A stretch of DNA of 60,018 bases from Segatella copri (GTDB taxonomy: Bacteria; Bacteroidota; Bacteroidia; Bacteroidales; Bacteroidaceae): the NCBI RefSeq assembly GCF_019127135.1, contig NZ_JAHOEA010000022.1:1-60018 (forward strand), given 5' to 3'. Both the position numbers and the translations under genes were made by a program. The notes beneath the pieces are model-generated. The model was not told where the DNA came from. It was given only the letters and a program-made list of their open reading frames with translations, and made no database searches. This document shows, one piece after another, positions 34,846 to 44,495 of the stretch; within the stretch, counting starts at the first letter, position 1, and each line of letters begins with the position of its first letter.

Positions 34846-34931
34846 AAGAGTAAAGAAGTAAAAAGACAAGGGAGTTAAGACGACAATTCTTGACTCCCTA
34901 TACTGTTATATAAATAAGGTAAGATAGAATT

Positions 34932-36161
34932 ATGAATTTCCCATTCTTTATTGCTCGCAGGTATCTTTTCTCTAAGAAGAGTACGCACGTTATCAACGTC
35001 ATCAGTTCTATTTCTGTAATAGGTGTGGCGGTAGCTACGATGGCTCTGGTCATCGTTCTGAGTGTTTTTAACGGCTTCCATGACCTGGTAGCTTCACTCT
35101 TTACGAGTTTTGATCCACAACTCAAGGTTGTGCCTGTTGAGGGAAAGACTGCACCTGCAGATGATCCTATTCTTACTAAGATTCGTCTTTTGCCGCAGGT
35201 GGATGTTGCGACAGAAACCGTGGAAGATCAAGCTCTTGCAATCTATAATGATCATCAGGCAATGGTGAAAATCAAGGGTGTAGATGATAATTTTGCAGAA
35301 CTTTCTCATATTACAGATATTTTATATGGTGATGGCTCCTTCTCCTTGCATGCTGCCAATCTGGAATATGGAACCGTAGGTATTCGTCTTGCCCAGAACT
35401 TAGGTATAGGAGCACAATGGGATGGTTTCCTGAAAATCTATGCTCCTAAAAAAGAGGGACAGCTGGATATGACTAACCCTGGTGATGGCTTTGTAGCTGA
35501 CTCGCTCAACTCTCCTGGAGTGCTTTTTGCCGTTAAACAGGCAAAGTATGATAAAAACTACATCATCACTTCTATCTCATTTGCCCGTAATCTCTTTGGT
35601 CAGCAAGGTATGCTCTCTGATTTGGAGATACGGCTGAAACCGGGTAGTAATTTGGATGCTGTAAAGGCTGAGATGCAGCAGATAGCTGGTAATAAATATA
35701 AAGTGCTTGACAGATTTGAACAACAGGAAGATACCTTTAAAATTATGTCGATAGAGAAGATGATTGCTTATATCTTCCTGACCTTTATCTTAGTTGTTGC
35801 ATGTTTCAATATCATCGGGTCGCTTTCTATGCTTATTATTGATAAGAAAAATGATGTTGTGACTCTTCGTAATCTTGGAGCTAACGATAAGCAGATTACC
35901 AGGGTATTTCTTTTTGAAGGTAGAATGATAGCTGTGATAGGTGCGGTCATCGGTATCGGATTGGGCTTGCTCCTCTGCTTTTTGCAGCAGCAATATGGAT
36001 TTGTACGTCTGGGAGATTCTGAAGGCTCCTTTATCGTTGATGCTTATCCTGTAAGCGTTCATTACTCAGATGTTGCCATTATTTTCGTTACAGTAATTGC
36101 TGTAGGTTGGCTTGCTGTATGGTATCCTGTAAGAGCGCTGAGTAAAAGGCTTTTGAGTTAG
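34932..36161 (+). CDS. FtsX-like ABC transporter permease, LolC/LolE type
   Basis: 409 residues. N-terminal PFFIARRYLFSKKSTHVINV is characteristic of LolC/E; membrane helix 1 at about 28-47, a large periplasmic domain (48-275), then three helices (about 280-300, 325-355, 370-400). FtsX/MacB-type permeases of this subfamily extract lipoproteins from the inner membrane together with LolD ATPase and LolA. No ATPase gene is adjacent, so LolD must lie elsewhere. The context (bamA, OmpH) fits an outer-membrane biogenesis role. The leader has TTATATAAATAAGGT at 34906-34920. Confidence 0.88.
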   Translation: MNFPFFIARRYLFSKKSTHVINVISSISVIGVAVATMALVIVLSVFNGFHDLVASLFTSFDPQLKVVPVEGKTAPADDPILTKIRLLPQVDVATETVEDQALAIYNDHQAMVKIKGVDDNFAELSHITDILYGDGSFSLHAANLEYGTVGIRLAQNLGIGAQWDGFLKIYAPKKEGQLDMTNPGDGFVADSLNSPGVLFAVKQAKYDKNYIITSISFARNLFGQQGMLSDLEIRLKPGSNLDAVKAEMQQIAGNKYKVLDRFEQQEDTFKIMSIEKMIAYIFLTFILVVACFNIIGSLSMLIIDKKNDVVTLRNLGANDKQITRVFLFEGRMIAVIGAVIGIGLGLLLCFLQQQYGFVRLGDSEGSFIVDAYPVSVHYSDVAIIFVTVIAVGWLAVWYPVRALSKRLLS

Positions 36162-36197
36162 TGCTGAACTTTTTTTTATTAAGGAGTTAAAGGAGTT

Positions 36198-36281
36198 AAA
36201 GGAGTTAAGGAGTTAAGACGTATGTCTTATTGGTTTTAAATATATGCCAAAAGACTGTTGTCTTAACTCCTTAACTCCTTT
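36198..36281. terminator. Bidirectional terminator built on AAGGAGTTA repeats
   Basis: A perfect 22-bp inverted repeat (36198-36219 and 36260-36281) between convergent genes. The left arm lies within a run of four AAGGAGTTA-type units starting at 36181. It ends two bases before the O-methyltransferase stop. Confidence 0.85.
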
Positions 36282-36283
36282 AT

Positions 36284-36922
36284 TTATTTTTTCCTGATGA
36301 GTGTAAGACCATCGCGTAGTGGTAAGATAACAACCTCTACTCTAGAATCTCTTGCTATTAAATCATTGAAAGCCCGAATGCCTTGAGTCTGGTGGTCTCG
36401 GTCGTAGGCTGGATCGATGACGTGACCATCCCAAAGAGTATTGTCTGCAAGGATGTAGCCTCCAGGGTTCAGGATGCTCATAACCATTTCATATGTTTCT
36501 ATATAGGTACGTTTATCTCCATCAACAAAAGCCATATCAAATTTTACACCTAATTGGGGCGCTTCTACGTTGGCATCACCGATGCGGAAGTCAATCTTAT
36601 CGGCAACATTCGACCCTTCTATCCAGGGACGGGTAAAATCTTCCATCTCATCATTGATCTCGAAAGTATAGAGTTTTCCACCTTCCTGCAATCCCTGGGC
36701 CAGGCAGATGGCACTATATCCACTAAAAGTGCCTACTTCCAGAATGTTCTTCGGGCGAATCATCTCTACAAGCATTTTGAGAAGCCTGCCCTGAATATGG
36801 CCGCTAGCCATACGTCCATGGATAGTATGTATATTGGTGGCGCGGTAAAGACGATACAGATAATCGCCTTCAGGCTCTATATGCTGGCAGATATATTTAT
36901 CTATGAGTTCAGTCTCAGTCAT
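36284..36922 (-). CDS. Class I SAM-dependent O-methyltransferase (COMT/Methyltransf_3 family)
   Basis: 212 residues. LEVGTFSGYSAICLAQGL is the SAM-binding glycine loop; MAFVDGDKRTYIE and ILADNTLWDGHV contain the metal-binding Asp and Asn residues of catechol-type methyltransferases. The small-molecule substrate is unknown. Thirty-one bases separate it from aroQ upstream on the same strand, suggesting co-transcription. Confidence 0.92.
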   Translation of the reverse strand: MTETELIDKYICQHIEPEGDYLYRLYRATNIHTIHGRMASGHIQGRLLKMLVEMIRPKNILEVGTFSGYSAICLAQGLQEGGKLYTFEINDEMEDFTRPWIEGSNVADKIDFRIGDANVEAPQLGVKFDMAFVDGDKRTYIETYEMVMSILNPGGYILADNTLWDGHVIDPAYDRDHQTQGIRAFNDLIARDSRVEVVILPLRDGLTLIRKK

Positions 36923-36953
36923 AATCTTATGGATTTAGAGAGTAGTGGAAATC

Positions 36954-37388
36954 TTACTCTTCTGTTTCTTTCTGTGCTAAGATTCCAGAAATGGCAAGTT
37001 CGTAAGAAGCCAGACCGAAACCACAGATTACGCCCAGGCAAGCACAGGAAATATATGAATGATGGCGGAACTCTTCACGTTTATGTACATTGGAAATATG
37101 TACTTCAACGCAAGGGCATTTCAAACTGCGAATACAATCCTGCAAGGCGATGCTGGTATGAGTATAAGCACCAGCATTGAGTACTACACCATCATAGGAA
37201 AAACCTACTTCCTGCAGTTTGTTGATTAACTCGCCTTCAATGTTGCTCTGAAAGTACTCTATCTCAATATCAGGGAATTTCGCTTTCAGTTTGGGCAGAT
37301 AACTCTCGAAAGAATTGCTGCCATAAATACCTGGTTCTCTTACACCAAGAAGGTTCAAGTTTGGACCATTAATAATTTGTATCTTCAT
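36954..37388 (-). CDS. aroQ: Type II 3-dehydroquinate dehydratase
   Basis: 144 residues from the ATG complement at 37386-37388; the frame continues upstream but 31 extra residues would be atypical. IINGPNLNLLGVREPGIYG carries the catalytic Tyr on the flexible lid, LNAGAYTHTSIAL the substrate contacts, and VEVHISNVHKREEFRHHSY the catalytic His. It dehydrates 3-dehydroquinate to 3-dehydroshikimate as a dodecamer. A minus-strand promoter (TTTG 37507-37510, TATCTTTG 37479-37486) fits the gene. Confidence 0.96.
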   Translation of the reverse strand: MKIQIINGPNLNLLGVREPGIYGSNSFESYLPKLKAKFPDIEIEYFQSNIEGELINKLQEVGFSYDGVVLNAGAYTHTSIALQDCIRSLKCPCVEVHISNVHKREEFRHHSYISCACLGVICGFGLASYELAISGILAQKETEE

Positions 37389-37478
37389 ATTTACTTGATT
37401 TTTAATCGTAATCCATATTTTTTTCGTATCTTTGCGGCAGAGATCTTTTGTACTCTCCTGTCTTATGCAAAGACGATG

Positions 37479-37510
37479 CAAAGATACAATAAATTAAGGA
37501 AACTGACAAA
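37479..37510 (-). promoter_or_regulatory. aroQ promoter
   Basis: Minus strand: TTTG (37507-37510), 20-bp spacer, TATCTTTG (37479-37486). The leader would be about 85 bases and would cross the divergent xerD -7 element (TATCTTTG at 37427-37434). Confidence 0.7.
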
Positions 37511-37512
37511 AA

Positions 37513-38469
37513 ATGAGGAATGAAATTATAAAGAACTATATGAGATACCTCAAGTTGGGGCGTAATTTCTCCAAAAATACGTTGGATGCCTATTATCATG
37601 ACTTGAATTTTCTCTTGGAGTATGCAGATAAGAATAATTTGGTGCTGACGGAAATAAAATTGGAAGACTTGGAGAATTTTTCTGCAAGTTTGCATGATCG
37701 TGGCGTTTCTGCTCGTTCACAAGCTCGGATTTTGAGCGGAATCCGTTCTTTCTACCGGTATCTGGTACTTGATGATTATATAAAAGACGATCCGACCGAA
37801 TTACTGGTTTCTCCCCAAATAGGAAAGCATTTGCCGGAATATTTATCTGTAGAAGAGGTTGACATGCTTGAAGGGGCTATTGATTTGGAAAAATGGGAGG
37901 GACAGCGTAATAAGGCGATTATAGAAACTCTGTTCTCATGTGGCCTTCGCGTTTCGGAACTTGTGAATCTAAAGAAAAGCGATGTGTTTGAAGAAGAAAA
38001 GTTTATTAGGATCATAGGTAAAGGTAACAAGGAACGCATAGTTCCTATTTCAGGCAAAGCTCTGAAAGAAATCAATCTTTGGTATATAGACCGGAATCTG
38101 ATGGCAATCAAGCCAGGTGAGGAAGACTATGTCTTCTTGAACCGTAGAGGCGCTCATCTCACGCGCAATATGATACTTATCATGATTAAAAATGCGGCTT
38201 ATGAGGCAGGAATCAAGAAAACTATTTCTCCTCATACTTTGCGTCATAGTTTTGCTACAGCCTTGTTGAAGGGTGGAGCAGATTTGCGGGTAATTCAGGC
38301 CTTATTGGGGCATGAGGATATTGGAACTACAGAGATTTATACTCATCTTGAAACTTCAGATTTGCGCAGGGCTATCTTGGAACATCATCCTCGAAATATC
38401 AAATATAGTGAAGAAAATCAAGTGCTTGATTCAGATAAAACAGACAAAAGATACCCGAATAACGGATAA
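37513..38469 (+). CDS. xerD: Site-specific tyrosine recombinase XerD
   Basis: 318 residues. The N-terminal SAM-like DNA-binding domain is residues 1-90 (YLKLGRNFSKNTLDAYYHD). Catalytic residues: Arg in SCGLRVSELVNL, Lys in IIGKGNKERIVP, HTLRHSFAT, LGHEDIGTTEIYTH with the nucleophilic Tyr. The chain extends about 25 residues beyond the usual end (SEENQVLDSDKTDKR), a divergent tail. It resolves chromosome dimers at dif with XerC. Divergent from aroQ, an arrangement common in Bacteroidota. Confidence 0.93.
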   Translation: MRNEIIKNYMRYLKLGRNFSKNTLDAYYHDLNFLLEYADKNNLVLTEIKLEDLENFSASLHDRGVSARSQARILSGIRSFYRYLVLDDYIKDDPTELLVSPQIGKHLPEYLSVEEVDMLEGAIDLEKWEGQRNKAIIETLFSCGLRVSELVNLKKSDVFEEEKFIRIIGKGNKERIVPISGKALKEINLWYIDRNLMAIKPGEEDYVFLNRRGAHLTRNMILIMIKNAAYEAGIKKTISPHTLRHSFATALLKGGADLRVIQALLGHEDIGTTEIYTHLETSDLRRAILEHHPRNIKYSEENQVLDSDKTDKRYPNNG

Positions 38470-38586
38470 AGCACAAGGAATTGACGTTTTTTATATAGGA
38501 ATATGACAAAATCTGAAAAAATATGAGTAACTTTGCAGCCGCAAAATAATGAATATCAATAATTAAAAGAAATAAAGTAAGAAAAT

Positions 38587-39861
38587 ATGGCATATTTGTT
38601 TTCATCAGAATCAGTTTCTGAAGGACATCCAGATAAAGTGGCTGATCAGATTTCAGATGCATTGCTTGACCAGTTTTTGGCATACGATGACCACGCTCAT
38701 TGCGCCATCGAAACCTTTTGTACTACAGGTCAGGTAGTAGTCATGGGTGAGGTTCGCTCTAACGTTTATGTTGATTTGCAGACCATTGCCCGCAAGACCA
38801 TCAAGAAAATCGGTTATACCAAGAGCGAATATCAGTTTGACGGCGACTCTTGTGGTGTGCTCACTGCTATCCATGAGCAGAGCGATGATATTAACCGCGG
38901 TGTAAGTCGTGAGGAGGATGATAATCAGGGTGCAGGCGACCAGGGTATGATGTTCGGTTATGCTACAACGGAAACCGAAAATTATATGCCGGTATCACTT
39001 GACTTGGCTCAGCTCATCATGCGTGTACTTGCAGATATCCGCAAGGAGGGCAAGGTGATGACTTATCTCCGTCCTGACTCTAAGAGCCAGGTTACCATCG
39101 AATATTCTGACGATAATATCCCACAGCGTATTGATACCATCGTAGTTTCTACCCAGCATGATGATTTCATCAAGAAGGCAAATGGTGAGGACGATGATGA
39201 TGCTATGCTGGCAAAAATTCGTGAGGATGTAATCAATATCCTGATTCCAAGAGTAAAGACTCACCTGAGCGACAAGGTGTTGGCTCTCTTCAATGATGAC
39301 ATCAAGTACTTCGTAAACCCTACAGGTAAGTTCGTGATTGGGGGTCCTCATGGAGATACAGGTCTTACCGGTCGTAAGATCATTGTAGATACTTATGGAG
39401 GTAAGGGCGCTCATGGTGGTGGTGCTTTCTCTGGTAAAGATAGCAGTAAGGTTGACCGTTCTGCTGCTTATGCTGCCCGTTACATCGCAAAGAATATGGT
39501 TGCAGCTGGCGTTGCTGATGAAATGTTGGTTCAGGTAAGTTATGCCATTGGTGTTGCAGAGCCGGTTAGTATCTATGTAAATACTTACGGCAGAAGCCAT
39601 GTGAATATGACGGATGGTGAGATTGCAAAGAAAATTGCTGAAATGTTTGATCTCCGTCCAAAGGCTATCGAGCGCCAGTTGAAGTTGCGCCAGCCTATGT
39701 TCCAGGAAACTGCAGCATATGGACACATGGGACGTAAGAATGAAATTGTAGAGAAGACCTTCACCAGCCGATATCATGAGGCTAAAACTGTAAAGGTGGA
39801 ACTCTTTACATGGGAAAAATTAGATAAGGTAGACGAAATCAAGAAAGCTTTCGGACTTTAA
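38587..39861 (+). CDS. metK: S-adenosylmethionine synthetase
   Basis: 424 residues. [16 protein letters not shown] at the N-terminus, [12 protein letters not shown] (ATP site), and the phosphate loop [19 protein letters not shown] with [15 protein letters not shown]. Slightly longer than the roughly 385-residue E. coli enzyme because of an acidic insert (about residues 195-205, [10 protein letters not shown]), normal for Bacteroidota. It makes SAM from ATP and methionine. A TAACTTTG -7 element lies at 38528-38535. The leader is about 45 bases and has no room for a SAM riboswitch. Confidence 0.98.
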   Translation: MAYLFSSESVSEGHPDKVADQISDALLDQFLAYDDHAHCAIETFCTTGQVVVMGEVRSNVYVDLQTIARKTIKKIGYTKSEYQFDGDSCGVLTAIHEQSDDINRGVSREEDDNQGAGDQGMMFGYATTETENYMPVSLDLAQLIMRVLADIRKEGKVMTYLRPDSKSQVTIEYSDDNIPQRIDTIVVSTQHDDFIKKANGEDDDDAMLAKIREDVINILIPRVKTHLSDKVLALFNDDIKYFVNPTGKFVIGGPHGDTGLTGRKIIVDTYGGKGAHGGGAFSGKDSSKVDRSAAYAARYIAKNMVAAGVADEMLVQVSYAIGVAEPVSIYVNTYGRSHVNMTDGEIAKKIAEMFDLRPKAIERQLKLRQPMFQETAAYGHMGRKNEIVEKTFTSRYHEAKTVKVELFTWEKLDKVDEIKKAFGL

Positions 39862-39864
39862 GGA

Positions 39865-40890
39865 ATGGTGCAACAGGCAGATTCGATACAAACAGAAGCC
39901 GCACTTGAGGCAGAATCGCAACCGCAAGTGCTTAGGCAACATAGCAGCCAACCCACACCCAAAGAGGTGTTGGGTTGGTTGCCTAAGAATGCTACGCCAG
40001 CTCAGCAAGACTCCATGATTAGGGCGCATATCAAGCCAAGTGAGATTCATTGGAGTGAGATGCCGGATACTTTGCACTTGCCAGGACATGAGGCAGGCAA
40101 GAGTTTTAGGGATGTAAGTTTGCCACAATATTATCGTGAGTCATTCTTTTCAAAAGATTCTCTGTTTCATCCGGAATTAAAGGGTGGACGTTTAGGAGTG
40201 GCAGGTGATCCTGTTCCCTATACTGTAGCAGGTGATAGCTTTATTACTTCATTGCTGTTGGTCTGTTTTCTCTTGGCTTGTATAGCATTCTCTAAGTCTA
40301 AGCATTTTGTTATACGCCAGGCAAAAACCTTCTTTCGTACTCCGCGTATAGGTACAACAGAGGTGACTGAGACCAGTTCTGAGGTAAGATATCAGTTCTT
40401 CTTCGTGTTGCAGACCTGTCTTTTGTTGGCAATCGGGTATTTTATTTATTCGAAAGCATCTATCAGCGATACGTTTATCGTAGACCAATATCAGGTTATC
40501 AGTATATATGCTGGTTGCATGGGAGGCTATTTCTTGTTGAAGACATTCCTTTATATGGTTTCTGGATGGGTTTTCTTTGAAAAGAAAAAAAATATACAAT
40601 GGCTCAAGGCATACTTGTTCCTTATTTCATGTCAGGGAGTGCTCTTGTTTCCTATGGTGATGCTTTTGTCGTATTTCGATTTCCCATTACAAATTGCAGT
40701 TATATACACGTTGATAGTACTTGGATTAGTTAAAATATTGGCTTTTTTGAAGGCTTACATTATCTTTTTTAGAAGAAATGGCGTGTTTCTGCAAATATTT
40801 TTGTACTTTTGTGCCCTTGAAGTGGTACCCTTGTTCGCTCTTTGGGGTGGACTTGTGCTAATCAGTCATTATTTGAAAATAAACTTTTAA
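39865..40890 (+). CDS. DUF4271-family membrane protein
   Basis: 341 residues. The first 125 residues are hydrophilic and Gln/Pro-rich (QQADSIQTEAALEAESQPQV), followed by about six membrane helices beginning FITSLLLVCFLLACIAF. Bacteroidota-specific family of unknown function, usually found just before hemD, as here (six bases). It starts three bases after the metK stop, so metK, this gene, hemD, rnpA and yidD probably form one transcript. Confidence 0.8.
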   Translation: MVQQADSIQTEAALEAESQPQVLRQHSSQPTPKEVLGWLPKNATPAQQDSMIRAHIKPSEIHWSEMPDTLHLPGHEAGKSFRDVSLPQYYRESFFSKDSLFHPELKGGRLGVAGDPVPYTVAGDSFITSLLLVCFLLACIAFSKSKHFVIRQAKTFFRTPRIGTTEVTETSSEVRYQFFFVLQTCLLLAIGYFIYSKASISDTFIVDQYQVISIYAGCMGGYFLLKTFLYMVSGWVFFEKKKNIQWLKAYLFLISCQGVLLFPMVMLLSYFDFPLQIAVIYTLIVLGLVKILAFLKAYIIFFRRNGVFLQIFLYFCALEVVPLFALWGGLVLISHYLKINF

Positions 40891-40896
40891 GACAAA

Positions 40897-41646
40897 ATGA
40901 TAAAGAAAATTTTAGTTTCTCAGCCAAAACCTGCAAGTGAGAAGTCTCCTTACTTCGATATCCAGGATCAATATGGAGTAGAATGCGTGTTCCGTCCATT
41001 CTTTAAGGTAGAGGGACTCTCTTCTAAAGAATTCCGTCAGCAGAAGATAAATTTGCTTGACTATACTGCTGTCGTATTTACATCTCGTCATGCAGTAGAC
41101 AACTACTTTAAATTAGCTAAGGAGATGCGTATCACAATTCCTGAAGATATGAAATATTTTTGTGTGATAGAAACTATCGCTCTCTACATCCAAAAGTATG
41201 TGCAGTATCGCAAGCGTAAAGTGTTCTTTGGTGATACAGGTAAAATTGATGGTTTGATGGGACAGATGGCTCGCCATAAAAACGAGAAATATCTGGTACC
41301 ATTAAGCAGTGTTCATAATGATGATATTGCCAACTTGCTTGATGAGAAAAAACTCAATCATACAGAATGTGTAATGTATCGTACCGTGAGCAATGATTTC
41401 TCTGAAGAGGAAATCAAGAACTTCGACTATGATATGATGCTTTTCTTTAGTCCAACAGGTGTAAAGGCTCTGAAGAAGAATTTCCCTAACTTTGAACAAG
41501 GGAATATCGCTGTTGGTGCTTTTGGACCTGCTACAGCCAAGACTGCAACAGATGAAGGCTTACGTCTTGATTTGGAGGCTCCTAATAAAGCTTTTCCATC
41601 TATGACTGGTGCCTTGGCTGATTATCTGAAACGTCACAATAAATAG
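40897..41646 (+). CDS. hemD: Uroporphyrinogen-III synthase family protein
   Basis: 249 residues. HemD proteins diverge strongly, but the two-domain pattern is visible: VVFTSRHAVDNYFKLA early and MMLFFSPTGVKALKKNFP (with the SPxxv motif) in the second domain, then AFGPATAKTATDEGLRLDLEA at the end. It would cyclise hydroxymethylbilane to uroporphyrinogen III. Many gut Prevotella lack a full haem pathway, so its physiological use is uncertain; the linkage with DUF4271 is conserved from general knowledge. Confidence 0.8.
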   Translation: MIKKILVSQPKPASEKSPYFDIQDQYGVECVFRPFFKVEGLSSKEFRQQKINLLDYTAVVFTSRHAVDNYFKLAKEMRITIPEDMKYFCVIETIALYIQKYVQYRKRKVFFGDTGKIDGLMGQMARHKNEKYLVPLSSVHNDDIANLLDEKKLNHTECVMYRTVSNDFSEEEIKNFDYDMMLFFSPTGVKALKKNFPNFEQGNIAVGAFGPATAKTATDEGLRLDLEAPNKAFPSMTGALADYLKRHNK

Positions 41647-41668
41647 GAAATATTTAATAGTATATATT

Positions 41669-42112
41669 ATGTCATCAGACAGAAATAAAACATTCGGAAA
41701 GAAAGAGCATCTATGTAAACTGACACTTATAGAACAGCTCTTTGGAGGTGGTGCTAAAGCAATGACGGCATGGCCTATGAGAATGGTGTTTCTTCTTGTT
41801 GACAAGAAAGATGAGCAAGCTCCTTCTGTTCAAGTTCTTATCAGTGTATCAAAGCGGTATTTTAAACGTGCAGTAAAACGCAATCGGGTAAAGCGACAGA
41901 TACGTGAAGCTTTTCGTTATCAAAAACAAGAGCTGGAGACTTGTATGCAGAATTATGTTGGAAAACAATTGCTTGTGGCTTTTGTTTGGCAAACAGAACA
42001 ATTGCAGCCTTCAAAGTTGGTTTCAACCAAAATGGCTAAACTTTTGGACAGATTGGTTGATAACATCAAGGAGATGCAATCTGAAACTGTCATAAAAGAG
42101 AGCAGTTTATGA
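41669..42112 (+). CDS. rnpA: Ribonuclease P protein component
   Basis: 147 residues. An N-terminal extension precedes the core; the diagnostic basic motif is [17 protein letters not shown] (about residues 69-85), which binds P RNA and the tRNA leader, and [20 protein letters not shown] is the upstream sheet. Overlaps yidD by ATGA, the typical rnpA-yidD pair, but without rpmH or yidC nearby. Confidence 0.93.
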   Translation: MSSDRNKTFGKKEHLCKLTLIEQLFGGGAKAMTAWPMRMVFLLVDKKDEQAPSVQVLISVSKRYFKRAVKRNRVKRQIREAFRYQKQELETCMQNYVGKQLLVAFVWQTEQLQPSKLVSTKMAKLLDRLVDNIKEMQSETVIKESSL

Positions 42113-42363
42113 TGAAGATTCTGTTAATGATAGCACATGGCATGAAAAAGGTGTTAATATGGATTCTTATACTGCCGATATTGTTTTATCAGAAGTGTAT
42201 TACTCCTTATACGCCACCTTCCTGTCGCTTTCAGCCCACTTGCTCAGAGTATGCGAGACAAGCCATTCTAAAGCATGGTCCCTTTAAAGGATTGGCTTTG
42301 GCTGTTTGGCGCATCTTAAGATGCAATCCTTGGGGTGGTTCGGGTTATGATCCCGTACCGTAA
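42109..42363 (+). CDS. yidD: Membrane protein insertion efficiency factor YidD
   Basis: 84 residues. N-terminal amphipathic/hydrophobic helix ([17 protein letters not shown]), then [16 protein letters not shown] and [16 protein letters not shown], the family hallmark cysteines and Pro-rich end. It helps YidC insert membrane proteins at the inner membrane. Confidence 0.95.
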   Translation: MMKILLMIAHGMKKVLIWILILPILFYQKCITPYTPPSCRFQPTCSEYARQAILKHGPFKGLALAVWRILRCNPWGGSGYDPVP

Positions 42364-42426
42364 GTTTCCGACTGTGTTGTTGGGCCCCTTATACATATTA
42401 TATAATATAATAAAGAATCATATTCT

Positions 42427-43728
42427 ATGGCAAAAAATTTTGTTGAAGAATTGAAATGGCGTGGTATGCTGGCGCAGATAATGCCAGGTACTGAGGAATA
42501 TCTCAACACCCACATGGTGTCTGCCTATCTCGGAACCGACCCTACTGCAGACTCTCTGCACATCGGTCACCTTTGTGGTATCATGATGTTGCGCCACTTG
42601 CAGCGTTGTGGCCATAAGCCTTATCTCCTCGTGGGAGGTGCTACAGGTATGATTGGCGACCCTTCTGGCAAGAGCCAGGAGCGCAATCTTCTCGATTCAG
42701 AGACTCTCTATCATAACCAGGAAGCTATCAAGAAGCAGGTATCTAAGTTCCTCGACTTTGATGGCAATGAGCCAAACAAGGCGGAGTTGGTTAATAACTA
42801 TGACTGGATGAAGGACTTCACCTTCCTCGACTTTGCTCGTGTGGTAGGTAAGCACATCACAGTTAACTATATGATGGCGAAGGATAGCGTGCAGAAGCGC
42901 TTGAACGGTGAGGCACGTGATGGCTTGTCTTTCACTGAGTTCACCTATCAGTTGCTCCAGGGCTATGACTTCCTCTATCAGTATGAGAAGTATGGCGTGC
43001 GCCTCCAGTTGGGTGGTAACGACCAGTGGGGTAACATGACTACCGGTACTGAGTTGATTCACCGTACATTGGGTAACGACGCAGAGTGCTTCTGCCTTAC
43101 TTGCCCATTGATTACCAAGGCAGACGGTAAGAAGTTCGGTAAGACAGAGAGCGGTAACATCTGGTTGGACCGTAACCGCACTACTCCTTACGCTTTCTAC
43201 CAGTTCTGGTTGAACGTAAGCGATGACGACGCAGAGAAGTATATCAAGATCTTTACCGACCTCGATAAGGAGACTATTGATGCCCTTGTAGAGGAGCACA
43301 AGCAGGATCCTGGTCGCCGTGTACTCCAGAAGCGTCTGGCTGAGGAGGTTACCATAATGGTTCATTCTCAGGAGGATTTGGATATGGCTATCGCAGCCAG
43401 CAACATCCTCTTCGGTAAGGCTACCAAGGAGAACTTGGCACAGCTCGATGAGGCAACATTGAACGATGTATTCGCCAATGTTCCTCACTACGACCTCGAT
43501 AAGAACCTGCTCGGTGGAACTGCTGTAGATCTCTTCAATCAGGAGGGCATGCAGATTTTCCCAAGCAAGAGCGAGATGCGCAAGCTCGTTAAGGGTGGTG
43601 GCGTTTCACTCAACAAGGAGAAGCTCGCTGCTTTCGACCAGGTTGTAACTGCTGATGACCTGATTGACGGTAAGTATCTTTTGGTTCAGAAAGGTAAGAA
43701 GAACTACTTCTTGATTACCGTTAAGTAA
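42427..43728 (+). CDS. tyrS: Tyrosyl-tRNA synthetase
   Basis: 433 residues, class I. HIGH motif as [10 protein letters not shown] (about residues 38-47), tyrosine-binding NYDWMKDF and [20 protein letters not shown], and KMSKS-type loop as KKFGKTESG (about 238). The C-terminal 80 residues form an S4 RNA-binding domain ([17 protein letters not shown]). KFGKT identifies the bacterial TyrRS-1 form. The leader lacks T-box elements. Confidence 0.97.
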   Translation: MAKNFVEELKWRGMLAQIMPGTEEYLNTHMVSAYLGTDPTADSLHIGHLCGIMMLRHLQRCGHKPYLLVGGATGMIGDPSGKSQERNLLDSETLYHNQEAIKKQVSKFLDFDGNEPNKAELVNNYDWMKDFTFLDFARVVGKHITVNYMMAKDSVQKRLNGEARDGLSFTEFTYQLLQGYDFLYQYEKYGVRLQLGGNDQWGNMTTGTELIHRTLGNDAECFCLTCPLITKADGKKFGKTESGNIWLDRNRTTPYAFYQFWLNVSDDDAEKYIKIFTDLDKETIDALVEEHKQDPGRRVLQKRLAEEVTIMVHSQEDLDMAIAASNILFGKATKENLAQLDEATLNDVFANVPHYDLDKNLLGGTAVDLFNQEGMQIFPSKSEMRKLVKGGGVSLNKEKLAAFDQVVTADDLIDGKYLLVQKGKKNYFLITVK

Positions 43729-43749
43729 TCGTTAAAAGTATTGAAAATA

Positions 43750-43781
43750 TTTGGTAGTGGAGAAAAAATCCACTACCTTTG
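43750..43781 (+). promoter_or_regulatory. tRNA-Gln promoter overlapping the tyrS terminator
   Basis: TTTG (43750-43753), 20-bp spacer, TACCTTTG (43774-43781). Between them GGTAGTGGA (43753-43761) and TCCACTACC (43769-43777) form a nine-pair hairpin followed by TTT, which can end tyrS transcripts. The tRNA begins 14 bases after the -7 element. Confidence 0.8.
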
Positions 43782-43794
43782 CATTCGATTTGCT

Positions 43795-43865
43795 TGTCCT
43801 ATGGTGTAATGGTAGCACTACAGTTTTTGGTTCTGTCAGTGGTGGTTCGAATCCGCCTGGGACAA
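43795..43865 (+). tRNA. tRNA-Gln(TTG)
   Basis: 71 bases. Acceptor arms TGTCCTA and TGGGACA pair fully (one G-T); D arm GTGTAATGGTAGCAC; anticodon loop TTTTGGT with anticodon TTG; T arm contains GGTTCGAATCC. The anticodon stem has a T-T apposition at its loop end. The terminal CCA is not encoded. Confidence 0.95.
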
Positions 43866-43876
43866 CAGGTCATAAA

Positions 43877-43915
43877 TAACCCTTCAAGTCTTTGCGGATT
43901 TGAAGGGTTATTTTG
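43877..43915 (+). terminator. tRNA-Gln terminator
   Basis: TAACCCTTCAA (43877-43887) pairs with TTGAAGGGTTA (43900-43910), then TTTTG. Confidence 0.85.
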
Positions 43916-43949
43916 TTATATAAGAGTTTAGTTTAGGTAGAGAAAGTTT

Positions 43950-44471
43950 ATGCAAGAGATAGACTTGATATTTCAGCAGTATTATCGTCCGCTATGTCTT
44001 TATGCCACTCATTATCTGCATGGTATCGATGAGGCTGAAGACGTGGTGCAGGATTGTTTTGTGAAATTGATAAGTAGAAGCATCATGCCGGAAAACATCA
44101 AGGCTTTCTTATATATCTCTGTGCGCAATGCCTGCATCGACCTGTTGCGCCGCCAGTCTCCGATAGATACGGAGATTTCTCCTACCGATTTATGTGGCGT
44201 GATTTCTGAAGACCAGGCACAGGAAAGTTCTTTCCGGGAGGCAGAATTGTGGACGGCTATCGAGCTATAACCCGAACGATGCAGGGAAATCTTCCTGATG
44301 AGCAAGCGTGACGGAATGACTTATCGGGAGATAGCTGAAGAACTGAACCTGTCGGAAAAGACCGTGGAGCATCAGATTTCCAAGGCTTTAAAGACCTTAC
44401 GAGGCAAGAAAGATGATTTTCTTGCAGATTTTTTCTATATTTTACCTTTCATCCATGGGGGTATTCTGTAA
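43950..44471 (+). pseudogene. ECF sigma factor gene with an in-frame nonsense codon
   Basis: The frame encodes 173 codons from ATG 43950 to TAA 44469-44471, but codon 107 (44268-44270) is TAA. Region 2 is intact upstream (FQQYYRPLCLYATHYL, EAEDVVQDCFVKLI), and region 4 is intact downstream in the same frame (PERCREIFLMSKRDGMTYRE, then IAEELNLSEKTVEHQISKAL). The stop falls where related proteins have Leu before PERCREIF, so a single change such as TTA to TAA explains it. The truncated product would lack region 4 and so -35 recognition. An ATG at 44298 could give a separate region-4 peptide. Recent inactivation, a sequencing error or read-through are alternatives. Confidence 0.85.
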
Positions 44472-44495
44472 TTCTTGCGTTATAGCAATAAAAGA

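Noticed and set aside
38470..38586. SAM riboswitch upstream of metK
   Set aside because: After the -7 element only about 45 AT-rich bases remain before the start, too short and unstructured for any SAM-binding aptamer that I know.
42364..42426. T-box leader upstream of tyrS
   Set aside because: The gap is 63 AT-rich bases with no specifier loop or antiterminator pattern.
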